A DNA stretch of 64,000 bases, taken from the NCBI GenBank assembly GCA_964016985.1, contig OZ024833.1:61810963-61874962 (forward strand). Reading direction: 5' to 3'. This document shows positions 32,182 through 44,286 of this stretch, piece after piece. Source of the stretch: Anodontia alba. Lineage: Eukaryota; Mollusca; Bivalvia; Lucinida; Lucinidae. Each line of letters starts with the position of its first letter. The first letter of the stretch is position 1. The translations under genes were made by a program, and so were the position numbers. Below the pieces are notes generated by a model. The model did no database searches. It had not been told where the DNA came from and saw nothing but the letters and a program-made list of their open reading frames with translations.

Positions 32182-33003
32182 TATTTTGATCTATAGGCTG
32201 ACAGTTCGGATTATCTAAGTACTATTATCTACTCAAATAATGAAAGATTATTATACATGTAATCATATTTAATGATGCACAATATAATGTAACAAAGTAG
32301 AGAATCCAATAATTATTACGATCTGAAACTAGAGAAAGAGAAACCCCAAATTAAAACTACTTTTCATATCGATTGTCAGGCGCCAACCTTCGGAAACGGA
32401 TTGAGGAAGCAGCCATCATATCGTCTGAGGCCCGATTCACCTTCGAGTACTTAAAAAACGAAACCACGGTAATGGTTATCAAACTTAATTAAAGACAACT
32501 ATAGATGCAGTTTGTTGCTTAATATTTACGTTTTTGCTTATCTTTATTTAACGAGTGACAATCAATTTTTTTTTTTTTTTTTTTTTATTTTTTTTTGTTC
32601 TGAAGTATCAGTTTATAAACTTACCAACAATCTCCTACAATCAACAGATATCTTGCTCGTAAAATAAGTTTAAGCCACCTGCCCCGCAATACCAAACCCC
32701 CATCCCCGCCCCCACATTCCCCCTACGTACACCGCCCCAACAGTTTTCCTAACAATTCGCAGGTGGAGGTTCTTCTGCGGTTCATTTTTACTGTTTTGGG
32801 TCAATTGTTTATATTTGGTAACGTTGGATGGCTGTGTTCCGTGGTTGAAACATTTTCGTGTTATATTAATATATTATTTCCATAAAACAGAGTCTGCTAT
32901 TTTCTCTATTTGTTTAGTCTATTTTACTTTCTGCTTTTCTTTCTTTGCAATTAAGGGGAATGAATACACTTTCACCGGAGATAATTGTCTCCCTTCTAAA
33001 AAG
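32182..33003. other. unassigned, with poly-T at 32563-32597
   Basis: T-rich run of ~35 and a C-rich stretch near 32680-32750. No gene seen. Confidence 0.4.
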
Positions 33004-33060
33004 ATGCCTGATCTAAGAGGAAAGAAATTCCTCCCAAGGGGAGCACATTCTTTCCGTTTA
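33004..33060 (+). mobile_element. AAAGGAAAGAATTTGCTCCC hairpin repeat
   Basis: gatctaagaggaaagaaatt, cctcccaaggggagcacatt, ctttccgttta: imperfect palindrome centred on ccaagggg. Confidence 0.65.
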
Positions 33061-33297
33061 ATCCATATAAGCCTGGCGTCCATTTTGTGGGCCATAGGCA
33101 AACAGTGCAGACCTTGATCAGAGGCCGCATGATGCGGCGTCTGATCAAGGTCTTCACTGTTTGCTTACAGGAATTTCAATTATAAATAGAACTAAAATGA
33201 AAAAAAAATACACCTGCTACCCCTTAAATGGCAAATGAATATCCAATGTATAAGGATAGGAAAGTCCATTAGGCTTATGTGGGTTAAAGTGGATCAT
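33057..33297 (-). mobile_element. TTAACCC-type element with internal HP67, variant
   Basis: ttaatccatataagcctggc / ggcttatgtgggttaa ends, hairpin 33098-33164 inside. Confidence 0.7.
33098..33164. mobile_element. HP67 hairpin with paired arm change
   Basis: Both arms read accttgatcag / ctgatcaaggt where the consensus is acccagatcag / ctgatctgggt. Confidence 0.9.
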
Positions 33298-33910
33298 TTT
33301 TTGGGGGGAGGTTCTCGCGTGCAAAATAACAAACGGGGATTAAGAAAAGTAGTTCCCTTGTGAAAACTAGCGGAAAATACACTAAGTGTATTGATGTAGC
33401 TTTATATCTTTCGCGCGCCGTCTCATCCTCATGTCTATCGGTGTCTTCTGAGGGTTGTATGTGGAATTTGTGACCTTGCCTTCTGCATTTCTATTTTATT
33501 CAGTTACACAGACAAAGTCAATTCATATATAGCCAAATATATGGGGAAACGAATCAAGAGCAGATTTAAAGCTATAAAGTATATCAGACATAATCAACGT
33601 ATTGTCTTATATGAAATACCTCTGGGACGCGTCGAGTAATTCCAGATGGATCTCGTAGGGATTTTACTAAATCAATCTTTTTGTCTATAAAAGCTAAATT
33701 TATCTAGATTTATCTGTAAAGATATCTTTCTATTCACACTAGCAACACACGTACACATCCATTAAATGAAATATTTATGCAACTCTGTATAGCCTCGTCT
33801 GACGCCTGAAGACTTTAATTCCGTAACTTATAGAACATACGGTTAATAGTTCACACCGAATTGAAGCGACTAAGCGACTTGTTTACGTTAACTTCATTTG
33901 AGCAGCAACA
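33298..33910. other. unassigned sequence
   Basis: No supported feature was seen. Confidence 0.4.
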
Positions 33911-34128
33911 TCAGAAAAGGTACCTTCTGACATGTACGCACAGTAAAGACTCAAATCAGCCTATCCGCATAGTGTTATTATAGTCTTCGTTGTCCACATG
34001 AAAGATCTTTGCATCATTGGCTATCTAACATTCGCCCTGTTAAGATTCTGATCAGACTGCACAAATGCGCAGGCTGATCTGAATCTTCGCTGGGCGCACA
34101 TGTCTGAAGGTATTTTTTTAGGTTGCAG
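33911..34128. mobile_element. 220-bp GTACCTTC MITE, copy 4
   Basis: tcagaaaaggtaccttctga / tctgaaggtatttttttagg ends, internal hairpin ctgatcagactgcacaaatg, cgcaggctgatctg. Confidence 0.87.
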
Positions 34129-35259
34129 CTAATTTATAGTATTGCAACATCTCAGATAGTCGCAGTTCTTTAACAAGTTTTGGAGACTGGTTCTCGCTTT
34201 TTCTAGTACAGATGCTCTTCATTAGTGGGACAACACGTTATGGTTATGTAAAAAGTCTCCGTGGATTTCGATGTGGACATTGGTTATAGACAAAGATGGC
34301 ATGTGCCGCCCGCTTAGACACTTGCTTGGATATTGTTTTTCTTTCGACAAAATGATAGTAAGCTACTAACTGTTGTACCTTAATGCTTAGCATACAATAA
34401 ATTTCAGCGTATTGAAATATTCTTATTTTTCCCAAAAAACAGACTTTGACAGTTCACGCAGATTATCTCCTAAGAAGACAATCAGAGTAAAACGATGATA
34501 ATCAAGCATATGAAAACATACTTATGCAATAAAAGGTTGACAGAAATAACAAAACTTTAAGTTAAGTTAAAGCTTTGAAAACTTTTAAGCCTTAGAAATT
34601 CTGGAAAATATCACTTAATGATGTTCAAATTTTTACAACATACAGTTTAACAAAACTAACACACAAAACAAAATAAAACAAGATGTAGTGTCGATACGAA
34701 TTACCGATATTTCCCCTCAAAAAACTTATAACTACTTTTTTGATGTCTTAATGCATTACAAGGAAGTCCGGACCCGGACCCAATGTCGTTTCACCGCATC
34801 TAGGTCATGGCTATGCTGTCAAAAAAAGTACGAGCATGGTCATTTCTATCGTCCATATTTACAATAGATACGCACTTGACAGCCTCCCATTTCATTCATA
34901 GTTCCAAAACCGGGTTTAGCTTCTTGTTGTTTAGCTTATTTATTTATTAGAAATTTCATGGATACATACATACATACAAGAAGGGTACATATATATGTAC
35001 CATTGGATTGGACGTAGGCATAGCCAGCTTATGACCCCGTGCGGATCGTGCAGTCGTCAGTCACTGGTGTGAAACGAAATATGGCAGTGCATACCCTTGC
35101 ATACCGCTAGTTGCACGGTATACTTTGGTGGAGTAAAGGGATATACGTTACATGTAAATAGACATATTGTCGCAAAGGTGCCTTATGTAGAAAAATAATG
35201 GCAGCACAGGTAGCTGTTAATGTTACTGGTAGTTTTAAGTTATCTTATATGCGTCTTTC
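34129..35259. other. unassigned; partial TTAACGCTTAGC MITE near 34379
   Basis: 34379-34470 has ttaatgcttagcatacaata and caaaaaacagactttgacag, the left part of the MITE at 28157. The rest shows nothing recognisable. Confidence 0.4.
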
Positions 35260-35267
35260 TGTTGACC

Positions 35268-35490
35268 TTTTTTTTTATTTGGGTTTTACGGCCTTTCAAG
35301 AATATTTCAATAATATATCGAGTCTTTCATCAAATATGGGCGAAAACCGGAGTATCTGGAGAAAAACACCTAACTATCCGTAAGTAGACCTTGGCTTTCC
35401 TACATGTGACCCGAGCGAGGCTCGAACCACAGCGGTGAGAAACCTAGTGGATTAAGAGTCAACTCTCGTATCTACTAGGCTACGGGGTCC
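35268..35490 (-). mobile_element. tRNA-derived SINE (family S1), copy 1
   Basis: Minus strand: class II tRNA-like head (box A-like tagcctagtagatacgaga; box B tgtggttcgagcctc) at 35402-35490, body ggaaagccaaggtctac, ccggttttcgcccatat, and a short A tail at 35268. Diverged flanks tgttgaccttt / tgttggtcttt (35260, 35495) may be an old target duplication. Confidence 0.82.
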
Positions 35491-35587
35491 CGCATGTTGG
35501 TCTTTAGTGCATTTTAAGAACGTTCTTAAAGTAAATATTTTGAAAAATTAATGTACATGTCCATGTAACGGCTAGGACAGTATACAT

Positions 35588-35830
35588 GAAGGTTATTGCA
35601 CTCATAGGGGCGTATATTATCCCGATTTGAGATATCAAATGACGTGAGCTTGCGAGCGTCCTTTGATATCTTAACGCGGGGCATTATTCACATTTATTAT
35701 GTAGCTATAAATATTAAATGATTAAAATGTGCCGAGGAGCTAGCGTGCCGATATCACATGATATCGGCACACTTACTCGATATTGCACACTTACTCGGAT
35801 GCCTTCTCATATTATTGTTACATTACGTTG
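35588..35830. repeat. GATATC palindrome repeat, copy 1
   Basis: ggttattgcactcatagggg, then palindrome 35631-35670 (gatatcaaatgacgtgagct / tgcgagcgtcctttgatatc), then gccgatatcacatgatatcg. Confidence 0.75.
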
Positions 35831-35976
35831 CTTTTGATGACGTCGTAATGCAGTGATGTCGTGCCAAATCTTGTCACGCAAATTGGCAGGATTCACATTT
35901 TAGTTATTGAAACAGCGTTTTAAAGGTTAGAAACCCCGGGAAACGAAATAAATATCTATAGCTATATTATAAAAGG

Positions 35977-36215
35977 GTTATTACACTGATATTGGTGAAT
36001 ATTGTCCCTCGTTGGGATATCGAAGCACGCTCGCAAGCTCGCGTCCTTCGATATCCCTATAACATCAATACAATAACCCTTCTATTGTATAGCTTTAAAT
36101 ATTTTGCGTCATTTTCATCAAAAGCAGCTTTCTGTAACGGTAACATTCGAATGCATCCGAGTAAGCGTGCAATGTCAAGTTAGCGTGCTGATATCGAGAA
36201 ATATCTGCAGACGTT
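35977..36215. repeat. GATATC palindrome repeat, copy 2
   Basis: ggttattacactgatattgg, palindrome 36014-36057 (gggatatcgaagcacgctcg / cgcgtccttcgatatccc), then cgagtaagcgtgcaatgtc, which is inverted relative to copy 1. Confidence 0.75.
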
Positions 36216-37089
36216 CTCTTCTGATTTTATCGCAAATTTTAATCGTTCAATGTTTATAGGTACATGATAAATAATATACAAGATGGTGCCCATTCCGGGA
36301 TTTTGGAAAATGCAAATGAAGGGGCCTATTAGGCCGAATCTAGCTGGTTTAGCACAGGTTAAAATAACATTTCAGCAGTTTTCGGCGTGAGACAGCCAGT
36401 CAGTTAACAGCCAGGTTCAATGATTTGGATTCCTCTGTTTTTATTCATTAGAGTTTTAACTATTGCTGCCGTTCTGTTAAGAAATCTAATTTAAACATTG
36501 TCATATGCTAATTAAGCTTCCAAAATATGAAAAAGGAAACATTACCGTGCAATTAGATATATAATGTTTATAAAGTTTTCGCATGGATTTTAAAAATTTA
36601 TAACTAAAAATCAGTTGATGTCCACTCAGGGCCTAAGATAAAACAGAGAATTCCAACTAGAATGACCTAATTAGTATTTGGTCAACCCTGTACCTTACCT
36701 ATCACGGGAGATAATAGAAAAAAAAAATTCTGCTATCTCTCATTCTGTATGTGTTTGTGTGTTCATTTCTCTTAAGGAGCATTCCTTTTATAATCTATTC
36801 AAGAATGGTTACCTCAAGCAAAAACGTGAAGTGAGTGTAATTAGTTTAACAGTTTTAACATTTTCAGCATTTTAGAATCGATGGTATTATTTTGAGCTTA
36901 TAAATTTCTAAGATGCGCATTTGCCAAAAGGCAATTAATTAAGATGGATTAGTGACAGAGAAGGATGGCACAACAACTGGGACCGTGCGCACTTTAAACC
37001 GCCGTTTTCATTTCTGCTGTGCATTGTCGAAGAAAATCAGATTGGTCGTAGATCAAGCTAATGTCGCAGAAGCATTATACGAATCTTTT
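36216..37089. other. unassigned sequence
   Basis: Open frames 36678-36875 and 36952-37167 have no recognisable domain. No gene supported. Confidence 0.4.
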
Positions 37090-37230
37090 ATGGGTATTCA
37101 TAGTGTACAGAAAACCTCGTCCCAATGGTCAATGTCTGGCGCTTTGCCTCGTGATGCCAGACAGTGATTTCGAGGGACGGCTTTTTTTATACGCACCGAA
37201 CACCTGTGATAGATTTTTTTCCCAGTGTTT
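37090..37230 (+). repeat. dispersed repeat, inverted match of 26345-26470
   Basis: Shares gatgccagacagtg and caccgaacacctgtgatag with the 26-kb segment. Unknown origin. Confidence 0.5.
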
Positions 37231-37530
37231 GTTAATCTTTTTAATTGTTGATACACAATGTTTCTTTGTTGACACACAATAAAGTTTGTCAGATTAGACT
37301 ATGATCACTGTATAGTCTTTTCTTAGCCAATACAGGTCGAAGGGTGGTACAAGTATATAGACATTTGTTCAAAATTAAGCACTTCTCAATAACAAGTGAA
37401 GCAAATAAAACAAGAAAGATAAAAATGATATCTTGATATACACCTGTTATCTCTTCTTACCTTTATTGCACAAGTAATCTTACTTACTGTTGACAGGACA
37501 GTATAGAGAAAAAAGGGTATTTTCAATATG

Positions 37531-37873
37531 CAGTAAAACCTCAATTACTCGAACACCAATGACTTTTTTACCATGGATAGTTTGGACTCGTGTTTGAGTC
37601 ATTTGCAAATTTTCTTGATAGCCCAAAAAAGCAAATATTTATGGATAGTTTAGGGATATTTTCTTATTTTATCATGAAATGTATGTTGTGTATAGTCATG
37701 AGAATCGCCTCAATGAGGCGATTCTAGTGAGTACACCATTATTATACAGAGGATCGAAAAGATCATCCCTAAATGGTATCCCTTTGCCTCCTGACCTGGC
37801 ACTATGATTAACTTTCAGTCGCTCGAACAAATTTACATGGTCCGAAAGATCTTCGAGTTATTGAGGTTCGACT
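37531..37873 (+). mobile_element. pogo-like MITE P2
   Basis: cagtaaaacctcaattactc / gagttattgaggttcgact ends. The central hairpin 37692-37734 has arms gagaatcgcctca / tgaggcgattcta within tatgttgtgtatagtc context. Confidence 0.82.
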
Positions 37874-37969
37874 TATTATTTTGATCTTTCTTTATAAATG
37901 GTTCATTTATTAAAACAACCAAACCTAAATATTTATCCCTTTCAGTCCTGCAGACCAAAACAGTGTCTG

Positions 37970-38186
37970 CAAACAGTGTAGATCCTGATGAGACGGCTTA
38001 TCGAGGCGACTCTAATGAGTACACAAAACATACCATTATTTTAAAGAAGATCGAAAAGACATCCCTAAATTATTCCCATTTGCCTCCTGCCCTGGCGCTA
38101 TGATTAACCCTTAGTGGCTCGAAATACCCATGTCTAGAAAAAAATGCCATGGTCCAAAAGATATTCGAGCCATTGAAGTTCGACTG
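37970..38186 (+). mobile_element. chimera of HP67 left arm and P2 right half
   Basis: tgcaaacagtgtagatcctg + atgagacggc (HP67 arm) joins directly to ttatcgaggcgactctaatg (P2 hairpin right arm) near 37999 and runs to cattgaagttcgactgta. The junction lies at the hairpin centre of both. Confidence 0.75.
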
Positions 38187-38517
38187 TATATAGTCTGTGT
38201 TATAGGATCAAAGAAGATTTCTATCGACCTGCATATCTATCAGATATAATCAGACATATCTTCATTTTTATACAAGCTGCAACGTAAGAAGGTAACTCTC
38301 TGAAACTGGTTTTGGCTTCCAATTGAGAAAGGTCTACTCTAAAACAAAAGCATTTGGCCCCAAAGGGAAGCAAAAACAAATTTAGAAAACATTTCTCCTG
38401 TGTAAAACTAACAGAAAATCTACGCAGTGTAACCGTTCACCTTAAAAGAAAAAAAAAAAGTTTGCTTTCCAGCATTTTGAACCCCTTCTGAAAAGGAATC
38501 TTCTCCAAGTAGAAGTA

Positions 38518-38851
38518 CAGTCCACTCTCGTTGTATCGACTTCGCTTATGTAGAATACCTGCTTATCTCGCAGTGAAAATCTGATCCATGTGATAGCATG
38601 GAAATCTAACAAAGGTAATAAAATATTGTGGAAAAGAGGTCTTCTGTTTTCCACAATACCTTCAATATATCTCTAACTTCAGGAGTCAGTTTACATATTC
38701 AGTTGTGAAATGTGTCATTTTACATATTCAGTTGTGAAATGTGGTTGGTCGATTTATTTTTCTCAATTCTGAAAATCTGATATGTGGAGATACGGATATC
38801 TAGAAGTATTTCAGAGAGTCCCTTGGACTTCAAGATAACAAGAGTCGACTG
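38518..38851 (+). mobile_element. pogo-like MITE P1, copy b
   Basis: tacagtccactctcgttgta / aacaagagtcgactgta, TA on both sides. The central palindrome is shortened (ttgtggaaaagaggtcttct, gttttccacaat). Confidence 0.87.
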
Positions 38852-39727
38852 TATATCCCTTTCTATTAAAATAAATCCTTTATTAGAATGAAGGTAAAAC
38901 CATTCTGACAGCGGTACTTCCATTGAAATTGTATCGAGTGTGTAGTGGTAGTCTATTTGCAACCCATGGTAAAATCGGTTTAGCGTATTTTCCCTAATGT
39001 TGGAACACTTTAACTTCTTACCTTACTTTTCCTAAACCTTATACAAGTTAGTTTTACAATCTGTTGATTGTCTAAAATCTGCTAACTGTGTGTCAATAGT
39101 GTATTCAATGATCAGGCAGCGCGGTCTGAAATGGGCCTTCACAGTTTGCTCAGACCGGTCTAACCCAATAAAGGTATAAAACGATATTGCGGTTGGTGCT
39201 TTCTTGGCAGCACTTGTTTGTTCGCGCGTTCATTTTCGAAGAAATGTTGCTTTATATTGTTGTTTGCTGTCTTTAATACCGTGTTTTTTTTTTTTTTTTT
39301 TTGTTTTTTGTTTTTTTTGTTGTTTGTTTTGTGTTTTTTTTTTCTCGGTGCCGTGGGAGGGCTATAGTCTATACTTGATCTTCCCGAGCATCCTCGTATC
39401 TAACTAATAAAAACCTAATATGGAATTTAAAATATGATGATTTACCAAGTATCACAATGTATGATTGAAGTTATACCGTAATAACCCTAGATATTAAGAA
39501 ACTCTTAACTGGTTACATTCCATCCAGTAAGTCTGTTTCCCTTTTTGTTTCTTAAAAGGGATTCTTGGTTTTGCCTTTCTTCTGACTCAGACTGAATAGG
39601 AGATTGGAGTTGTATCGGATTGATATCAGAGAGACATTTTATTGTTCGGAAATACTGCTCATCTCTTGGGCTTATGCCAATCTACTTAACTAAGTGTCGC
39701 ACTTGACCTACATGTAATATTTGAACT
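38852..39727. other. unassigned, with an HP67 remnant and poly-T
   Basis: 39108-39150 (gatcaggcagcgcggtctga, cttcacagtttgctc) is a decayed HP67. 39281-39345 is T-rich. No gene seen. Confidence 0.45.
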
Positions 39728-40005
39728 CATCACGAAAACATACCTATATAATTTTGACCTCCTTAAACCCCACTTTTATATAGTAAAACTGGGGTTTACA
39801 GGGGTATACATTATTTTTCTTATTGCTGCTCAAAACATAGATTGTGGGTACTAGTTAGAACCGCCTCGTCGAGGCGGTTCTAACGAGTACCCACATTCTA
39901 TGTTTAGAGCAGAAATATGAAAAATATCAGAATATTTTATCTGAAAATTTTCAGTTTTTGGAGGTGAAATTTTCTATATATTTGAATAGGCGTGTTATCA
40001 TAATG
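39728..40005 (+). mobile_element. CATYACG MITE, copy A6 (intact)
   Basis: 278 bp with near-consensus left end and complete palindrome (cctcgtcgagg centre near 39870). Confidence 0.93.
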
Positions 40006-40177
40006 ATTCAGTTATTACCTGTAGACGTGAATAAATAACAATTGAATGAGTTGTAACCTGTAAATACTGACAGGGCGCCGCATTCTGTGGTGTCTGATCG
40101 GAATCGACCTTATATGCCCAGGCCTGTCTGTCCAAAAACATAGGATAAATATCGTGTTTAAGCCGCCACACAGAGCA

Positions 40178-40390
40178 TGCACCTTTGGACATGTGCCCCC
40201 ATTAAAGATTTAAATCAGCCTGCGCTTTCGTGCAGTCTGATCAGAATCTTTACTGGACGCAATTTTGATTGACAAGAATGCAACGTTTCTTCATGCGAAC
40301 AACGAAGACTCTGATCAGACTGCGCAAATGCGCAAGCTTATTTTAGGCTTCGTTGGGTACACATGTCAGAAGGTACGTTTTTATACGTTG
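40178..40390. mobile_element. 220-bp GTACCTTC MITE, copy 5
   Basis: cacctttggacatgtgcccc at the left, acatgtcagaaggtacgttt at the right; internal aacgtttcttcatgcgaaca and hairpin ctgatcagactgcgcaaatg. Confidence 0.82.
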
Positions 40391-40776
40391 CGGCCTATTC
40401 CGTTTTGGCATAGATGTTAACATTGCAATTTACCATGTCTTTGGAGTATTTGGCAATGAGCTATGGCGACTACAGGTCATGAAATCGTAGTCATATGCAA
40501 ACATTGAATTTCCGACAAGACAACATTATATAGCTCCCTTGGTGATTTAGTGCAGTCTGGATAACACAAAAACTTACAATAAACTATGTAAATAACTGAG
40601 TCATCAGTTGACAGACAGTTCCTCGACCCACCCACGAACCAATCAAAACTCATTAGCAACTACGTAACACTTAAGTCTATCCATAGAGGAACATTCATGT
40701 GTCTAGCCATAAAATACGTAATGGTAATGTATTACGCCAAAATACAGTCGAACTTCATACTATAATAGACTAAAAA

Positions 40777-41142
40777 AATGGTAAGAGAAACGTCCATGGA
40801 TAGCCACAAGCACAAACCGCAGCCTTTTCCAGACACCAAGAGGAAGAGGAAACCGACAAATCCAAACAAGCACAAATCGAACAAACGTACGAAAAGCACT
40901 AAGATTAGCTATCTCTTCCTCAAGCGAGGTAATCGAAATGCTAAAAGGACTGAAAAACACAAGAACAAAATGACACAAGGTAAGACATAAAACAAATCGC
41001 CTCGTAGAATAAACCACGAAGCAACAAGAGTAACACTAACATAGGAACCACCGCCTTAGAACGGTCTGTAGAGTAAACCACCGGGGGGTTTAAAGCACTT
41101 TTACAGCCAGCCAACTTCACCCTGGGTCCCGATGCTACTCTT
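40777..41142 (-). repeat. repeat R, copy 2 (inverted)
   Basis: Reverse of 29519-29904 without most of the poly-C: agacaccaagaggaagagga, caagcacaaatcgaacaaac, ggaaccaccgccttagaacg, ccaccggggggtttaaagca, caccctgggtcccgatgcta. Preceded by an isolated pogo-type end tacagtcgaacttca (40744). Confidence 0.78.
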
Positions 41143-41168
41143 CAAACAGAAATACATAAAAATTTGGT

Positions 41169-41357
41169 TCGCATAAAGCACTTCTGCTACAAGGCCTATC
41201 AGAACCTGAATTTTATGGTGATTTAGTGCATAAGTTAAGAAAACTTGTAGGTAAACCTGAATTTTCTGATCAGTTTAGTAAAATTGTCATTCGTTATAAA
41301 CGAAAGGGGTATAACATTGGTGTCATAGATCAGTCTGCTTGCTTAGCGGTTGACTGA
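41169..41357 (+). pseudogene. retroelement-type coding fragment
   Basis: A 62-codon open stretch ends in TGA and has no start. It reads SHKALLLQGLSEPEF then FYGDLVHKLRKLVGKPEFSD, then FSKIVIRYKRKGYNIGVIDQ, SACLAVD. Codon structure is clean and polar, unlike the shadow ORFs nearby. From memory of bivalve predicted proteins this resembles the segment after the catalytic part of a reverse-transcriptase-like retroelement protein, but I cannot name the clade. It sits immediately after repeat R. Confidence 0.5.
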
Positions 41358-41694
41358 AGCATGGTTGGCCACTTTTCTTACCTCCTTAATAGCATGCCGG
41401 TGGGTCGGGGTTCAAACACTATGATAGCACCGACTTAAAACCGATTATTTTAGATCGTCTGGGCCAGCACTTTTTATGTCTGTTTCTCGGCCATCGGGGT
41501 TCAACTTGCGGTTTTGCTTTTGCTCCAGTATTCCAGTGGTGTTGTTTGACATCCAAAGGATCTCCATGTGACTCAACACGTTGTTTCTGTTGAGTCTTCA
41601 TCTTTGCTTCATTATAGGCTTTATCTGTGGTTTATTTGTTAACCTTAATGATTTATGAATTAGTAAGAAGGCCTCAAAGCGGACCAAACAAATA

Positions 41695-42025
41695 CAGTCG
41701 ACTCTCGTTATCTCGAATTCCAAGGGACTCTCTGAAATACTTCCAGATATCCGTACTTCGACATATCATATTTGCAGAATTGAGGAAAAAATAATTCGAA
41801 CAACTACATTTAACAAATATATATGTAATTGGACTCATGAAGTTAGAGGTATATTGAAAATATTGTGGAAAAGAGGAGAAATTGCTCCATAGGAGCAATA
41901 TCTCCTCTTTTCCACACTATTTTTTACCTGTTGATAGATTTTCATGTTTAGGCAGGGACCAGATTTTCACTTCGAGATAAGCGGTTATTCGAGATAAGCG
42001 AGTTCGAGATAACGAGAGTCAACTG
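41695..42025 (-). mobile_element. pogo-like MITE P1, copy c
   Basis: TA-flanked. cagtcgactctcgttatctc / gataacgagagtcaactg. Central palindrome ~41864-41923: ttgtggaaaagaggagaaat / atctcctcttttccaca. Confidence 0.9.
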
Positions 42026-42027
42026 TA

Positions 42028-42155
42028 TACGTTTTGGTTTGAACATCTTTTGGACCATGGAAAGTTGTAAAAGGCGTGGGTAGTTCCAGCCACTGTGGGT
42101 TAATTATAGCACCAGGTCAGGATGCAAACGGAAATGATTTAGGAATGTTTTACGA
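42028..42155 (+). mobile_element. pogo-like MITE P2 fragment abutting P1c
   Basis: ggaccatggaaagttg, cgtgggtagttccagccact and gcaccaggtcaggatgcaaa follow the P2 order; it begins right after P1c. Confidence 0.6.
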
Positions 42156-42244
42156 TGTTCTCTTAAGGAAAGGATTTGCTCCGTGAGGATGCAAAAGTCA
42201 TAAAAAATAGTCTCTCCCTTGGGCGATGATGATATTGTAGTTCT

Positions 42245-42548
42245 AACCGGCCTCGGTGGCTCAGTTGGATGCGCCGTCCGACTGGAGACCAGGAGGTCGC
42301 GGGTTCAACCCCCGCCGAGGTCGGCAACATTCTTTCGTGGAGATTGATCATGAAATATTTTCTACGGTCATTCTCTCCCTTCCGCTGATTCAAGAAGGGC
42401 AGTTGTCAGTTTCTGGCGAAAGAATGTGCACAATACTGGTTAACCGCTTAGAGGACTAAGCCTGCCCAGTAAACGTGTGGTTAGGTAAACTGACCGCGCT
42501 CGACATGACCCCGTTGGGTTGACTGGGCCGTAAAACCTCAACACAAAC
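42245..42548 (+). mobile_element. complete tRNA-derived SINE with 13-bp target duplication
   Basis: Target duplications atattgtagttct at 42232-42244 and 42549-42561. Head 42248-42324: ggcctcggtggctcagttgg (box A) and gcgggttcaacccccgc (box B), with ends GGCCTCG / CGAGGTC that could still pair. Body includes gccgaggtcggcaacattct and ccgcttagaggactaagcc; tail gggccgtaaaacctcaacac. Both long frames (MAQLDAPSDW..., and the antisense SAGVEPATSWSPVGRR) are SINE artefacts. Confidence 0.92.
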
Positions 42549-42561
42549 ATATTGTAGTTCT

Positions 42562-42663
42562 GATATTTACCTGAAGATACCTAAGAAAACTCGCAATCAA
42601 TGAATACAACCATTCGAAGTGACCAAAAACAGAAAATGCGCGACTACACAACACAGCTTAAAG

Positions 42664-42694
<31 letters not shown>

Positions 42695-44220
42695 AATGAT
42701 CAAGCACAGAAATGTGTATGAACTGGACTGTAGGTTATAATAACTATATATTTTAAGGGAAGGCTAATCTGTCAAAATTGTTTGGTTCCCATTCTGAAAA
42801 GGGGTCTACCTGAAAGGTAAGATTTTGTTCCCCTTGGGAGAAAATCCCTTGATTTTAGACTAGACACTTGTTCAAAAAGGGATTGGTGTGCAGGAAAGCA
42901 AACAAGAGATCACAAAAACTATCTCTAGTTTCAAATGGCGACAAATCTACCAAATGTATCTAGTCTCTTGTAACGATCAGTTTAAGAAGACATAATTGTA
43001 AAAGACAAAAATAAATTCCCTGTTGCAGACTTGTCTTTAAGTTTCCATAGTATTTAGAGGCCATGTCGGACGACAAAATTTAGAAAACGGTTCTGTAGCT
43101 TGTGATACCGAGTTACGCCGTAAACAGTTTGTTTCGATCATAATAATTATCCATGTGACAACATGCTCTCACTAAACGAGCACATTGTGAAATAAAAACT
43201 GCGTAGGAGTGGCCTACGGGCCATAACCATCAAATATAAGAAACCTTATGTAATTCGAACATTACCAGATGAAAATCTAAATTTCGAAATTGTAGTCGAC
43301 AGCAAAAGAAACGCAATGATATAAAGCAATGTTGCTCATATTAGGCATACTCAAAACTGTTTAAGATAGTGTCTGGTTTGTGACACTATCAGAAGTAACG
43401 GTTCTCTCACATTTTCTGAAATCATTATAAAAGTTGATATATGGCATATCCACGGAAATACCTTATCGCACAACATAAGTCTTACGTCAATAACAAACAA
43501 GTTGTGCCTATCCTAATTCGTGCCCCCGCCCACTGGGCTCGCGAAACTCGACTGAAATATTGATGAATGAGACGTTCAACCTAAATTTAACCGGTCTGTC
43601 TGTATGTTCAAACAGCTAGCGCATTTCTACCATTCGTTGGATTAAACAACCCGTGACATAGTTAGGTATACTGCTTTTAGGCGGTTATAATGCGGAGGTG
43701 ACCTCTGTTTGAAATTAAATATAACATGGAAACAATATAACGTAGCAAATCGAACAGGGCCTGTTTAAAATGACCGCAGTTATGGAACGGTGGTCGACGA
43801 GGGAGATTTTAAAATTTAAACGACGCTCTTGGGACAGCTAAATGGAATTGAATTTCTTTTCTGCTGTAACAAATGCAAACAGAGACAACTGTAAAGAATT
43901 TCATCATCATAGTTTTAGCTTGGGTGCAAATAATATGCAAAGGAAATAGGTCTCCTGGGATCCGTTTTCAAACAAGACAGATCTGTTGATAATTATATTT
44001 GGCCATAAACTGATACAGTTTAACAAATGTTGGAATTTAAATTGTTTCGTATAATTTGATTGTGAAAAATCATTAATGGTTAAAACGTTTGTAGAATCAA
44101 CAGATGGCTAGACATACAATGTAGCAAACTGGCTTTTGAAGCAATATTGTTGAAGACATCCCTTGGTACTAGTCCACATTTTAACCAATTCATGTGGAAT
44201 GTCTCACAAAGTGCATTTTG
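42562..44220. other. unassigned, with poly-A (42664-42693) and an AAAGG repeat scrap
   Basis: 42795-42860 has ggggtctacctgaaaggtaa and ttccccttgggagaaaat, a copy of the AAAGGAAAG repeat. The remainder, 42900-44160, shows no gene or repeat I recognise. Confidence 0.45.
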
Positions 44221-44250
44221 ACAAACATTGTCAACCCAGATCAGACGCCG

Positions 44251-44286
<36 letters not shown>

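Noticed and set aside
36678..37282. Three overlapping plus-strand ORFs suggesting a small gene
   Set aside because: No shared frame, no domain, and the last part is a dispersed repeat also found inverted at 26345-26470.
42248..42324. A functional tRNA gene
   Set aside because: Boxes A and B and near-paired ends are present, but the unit continues into a SINE body and tail and is bounded by a 13-bp target duplication.
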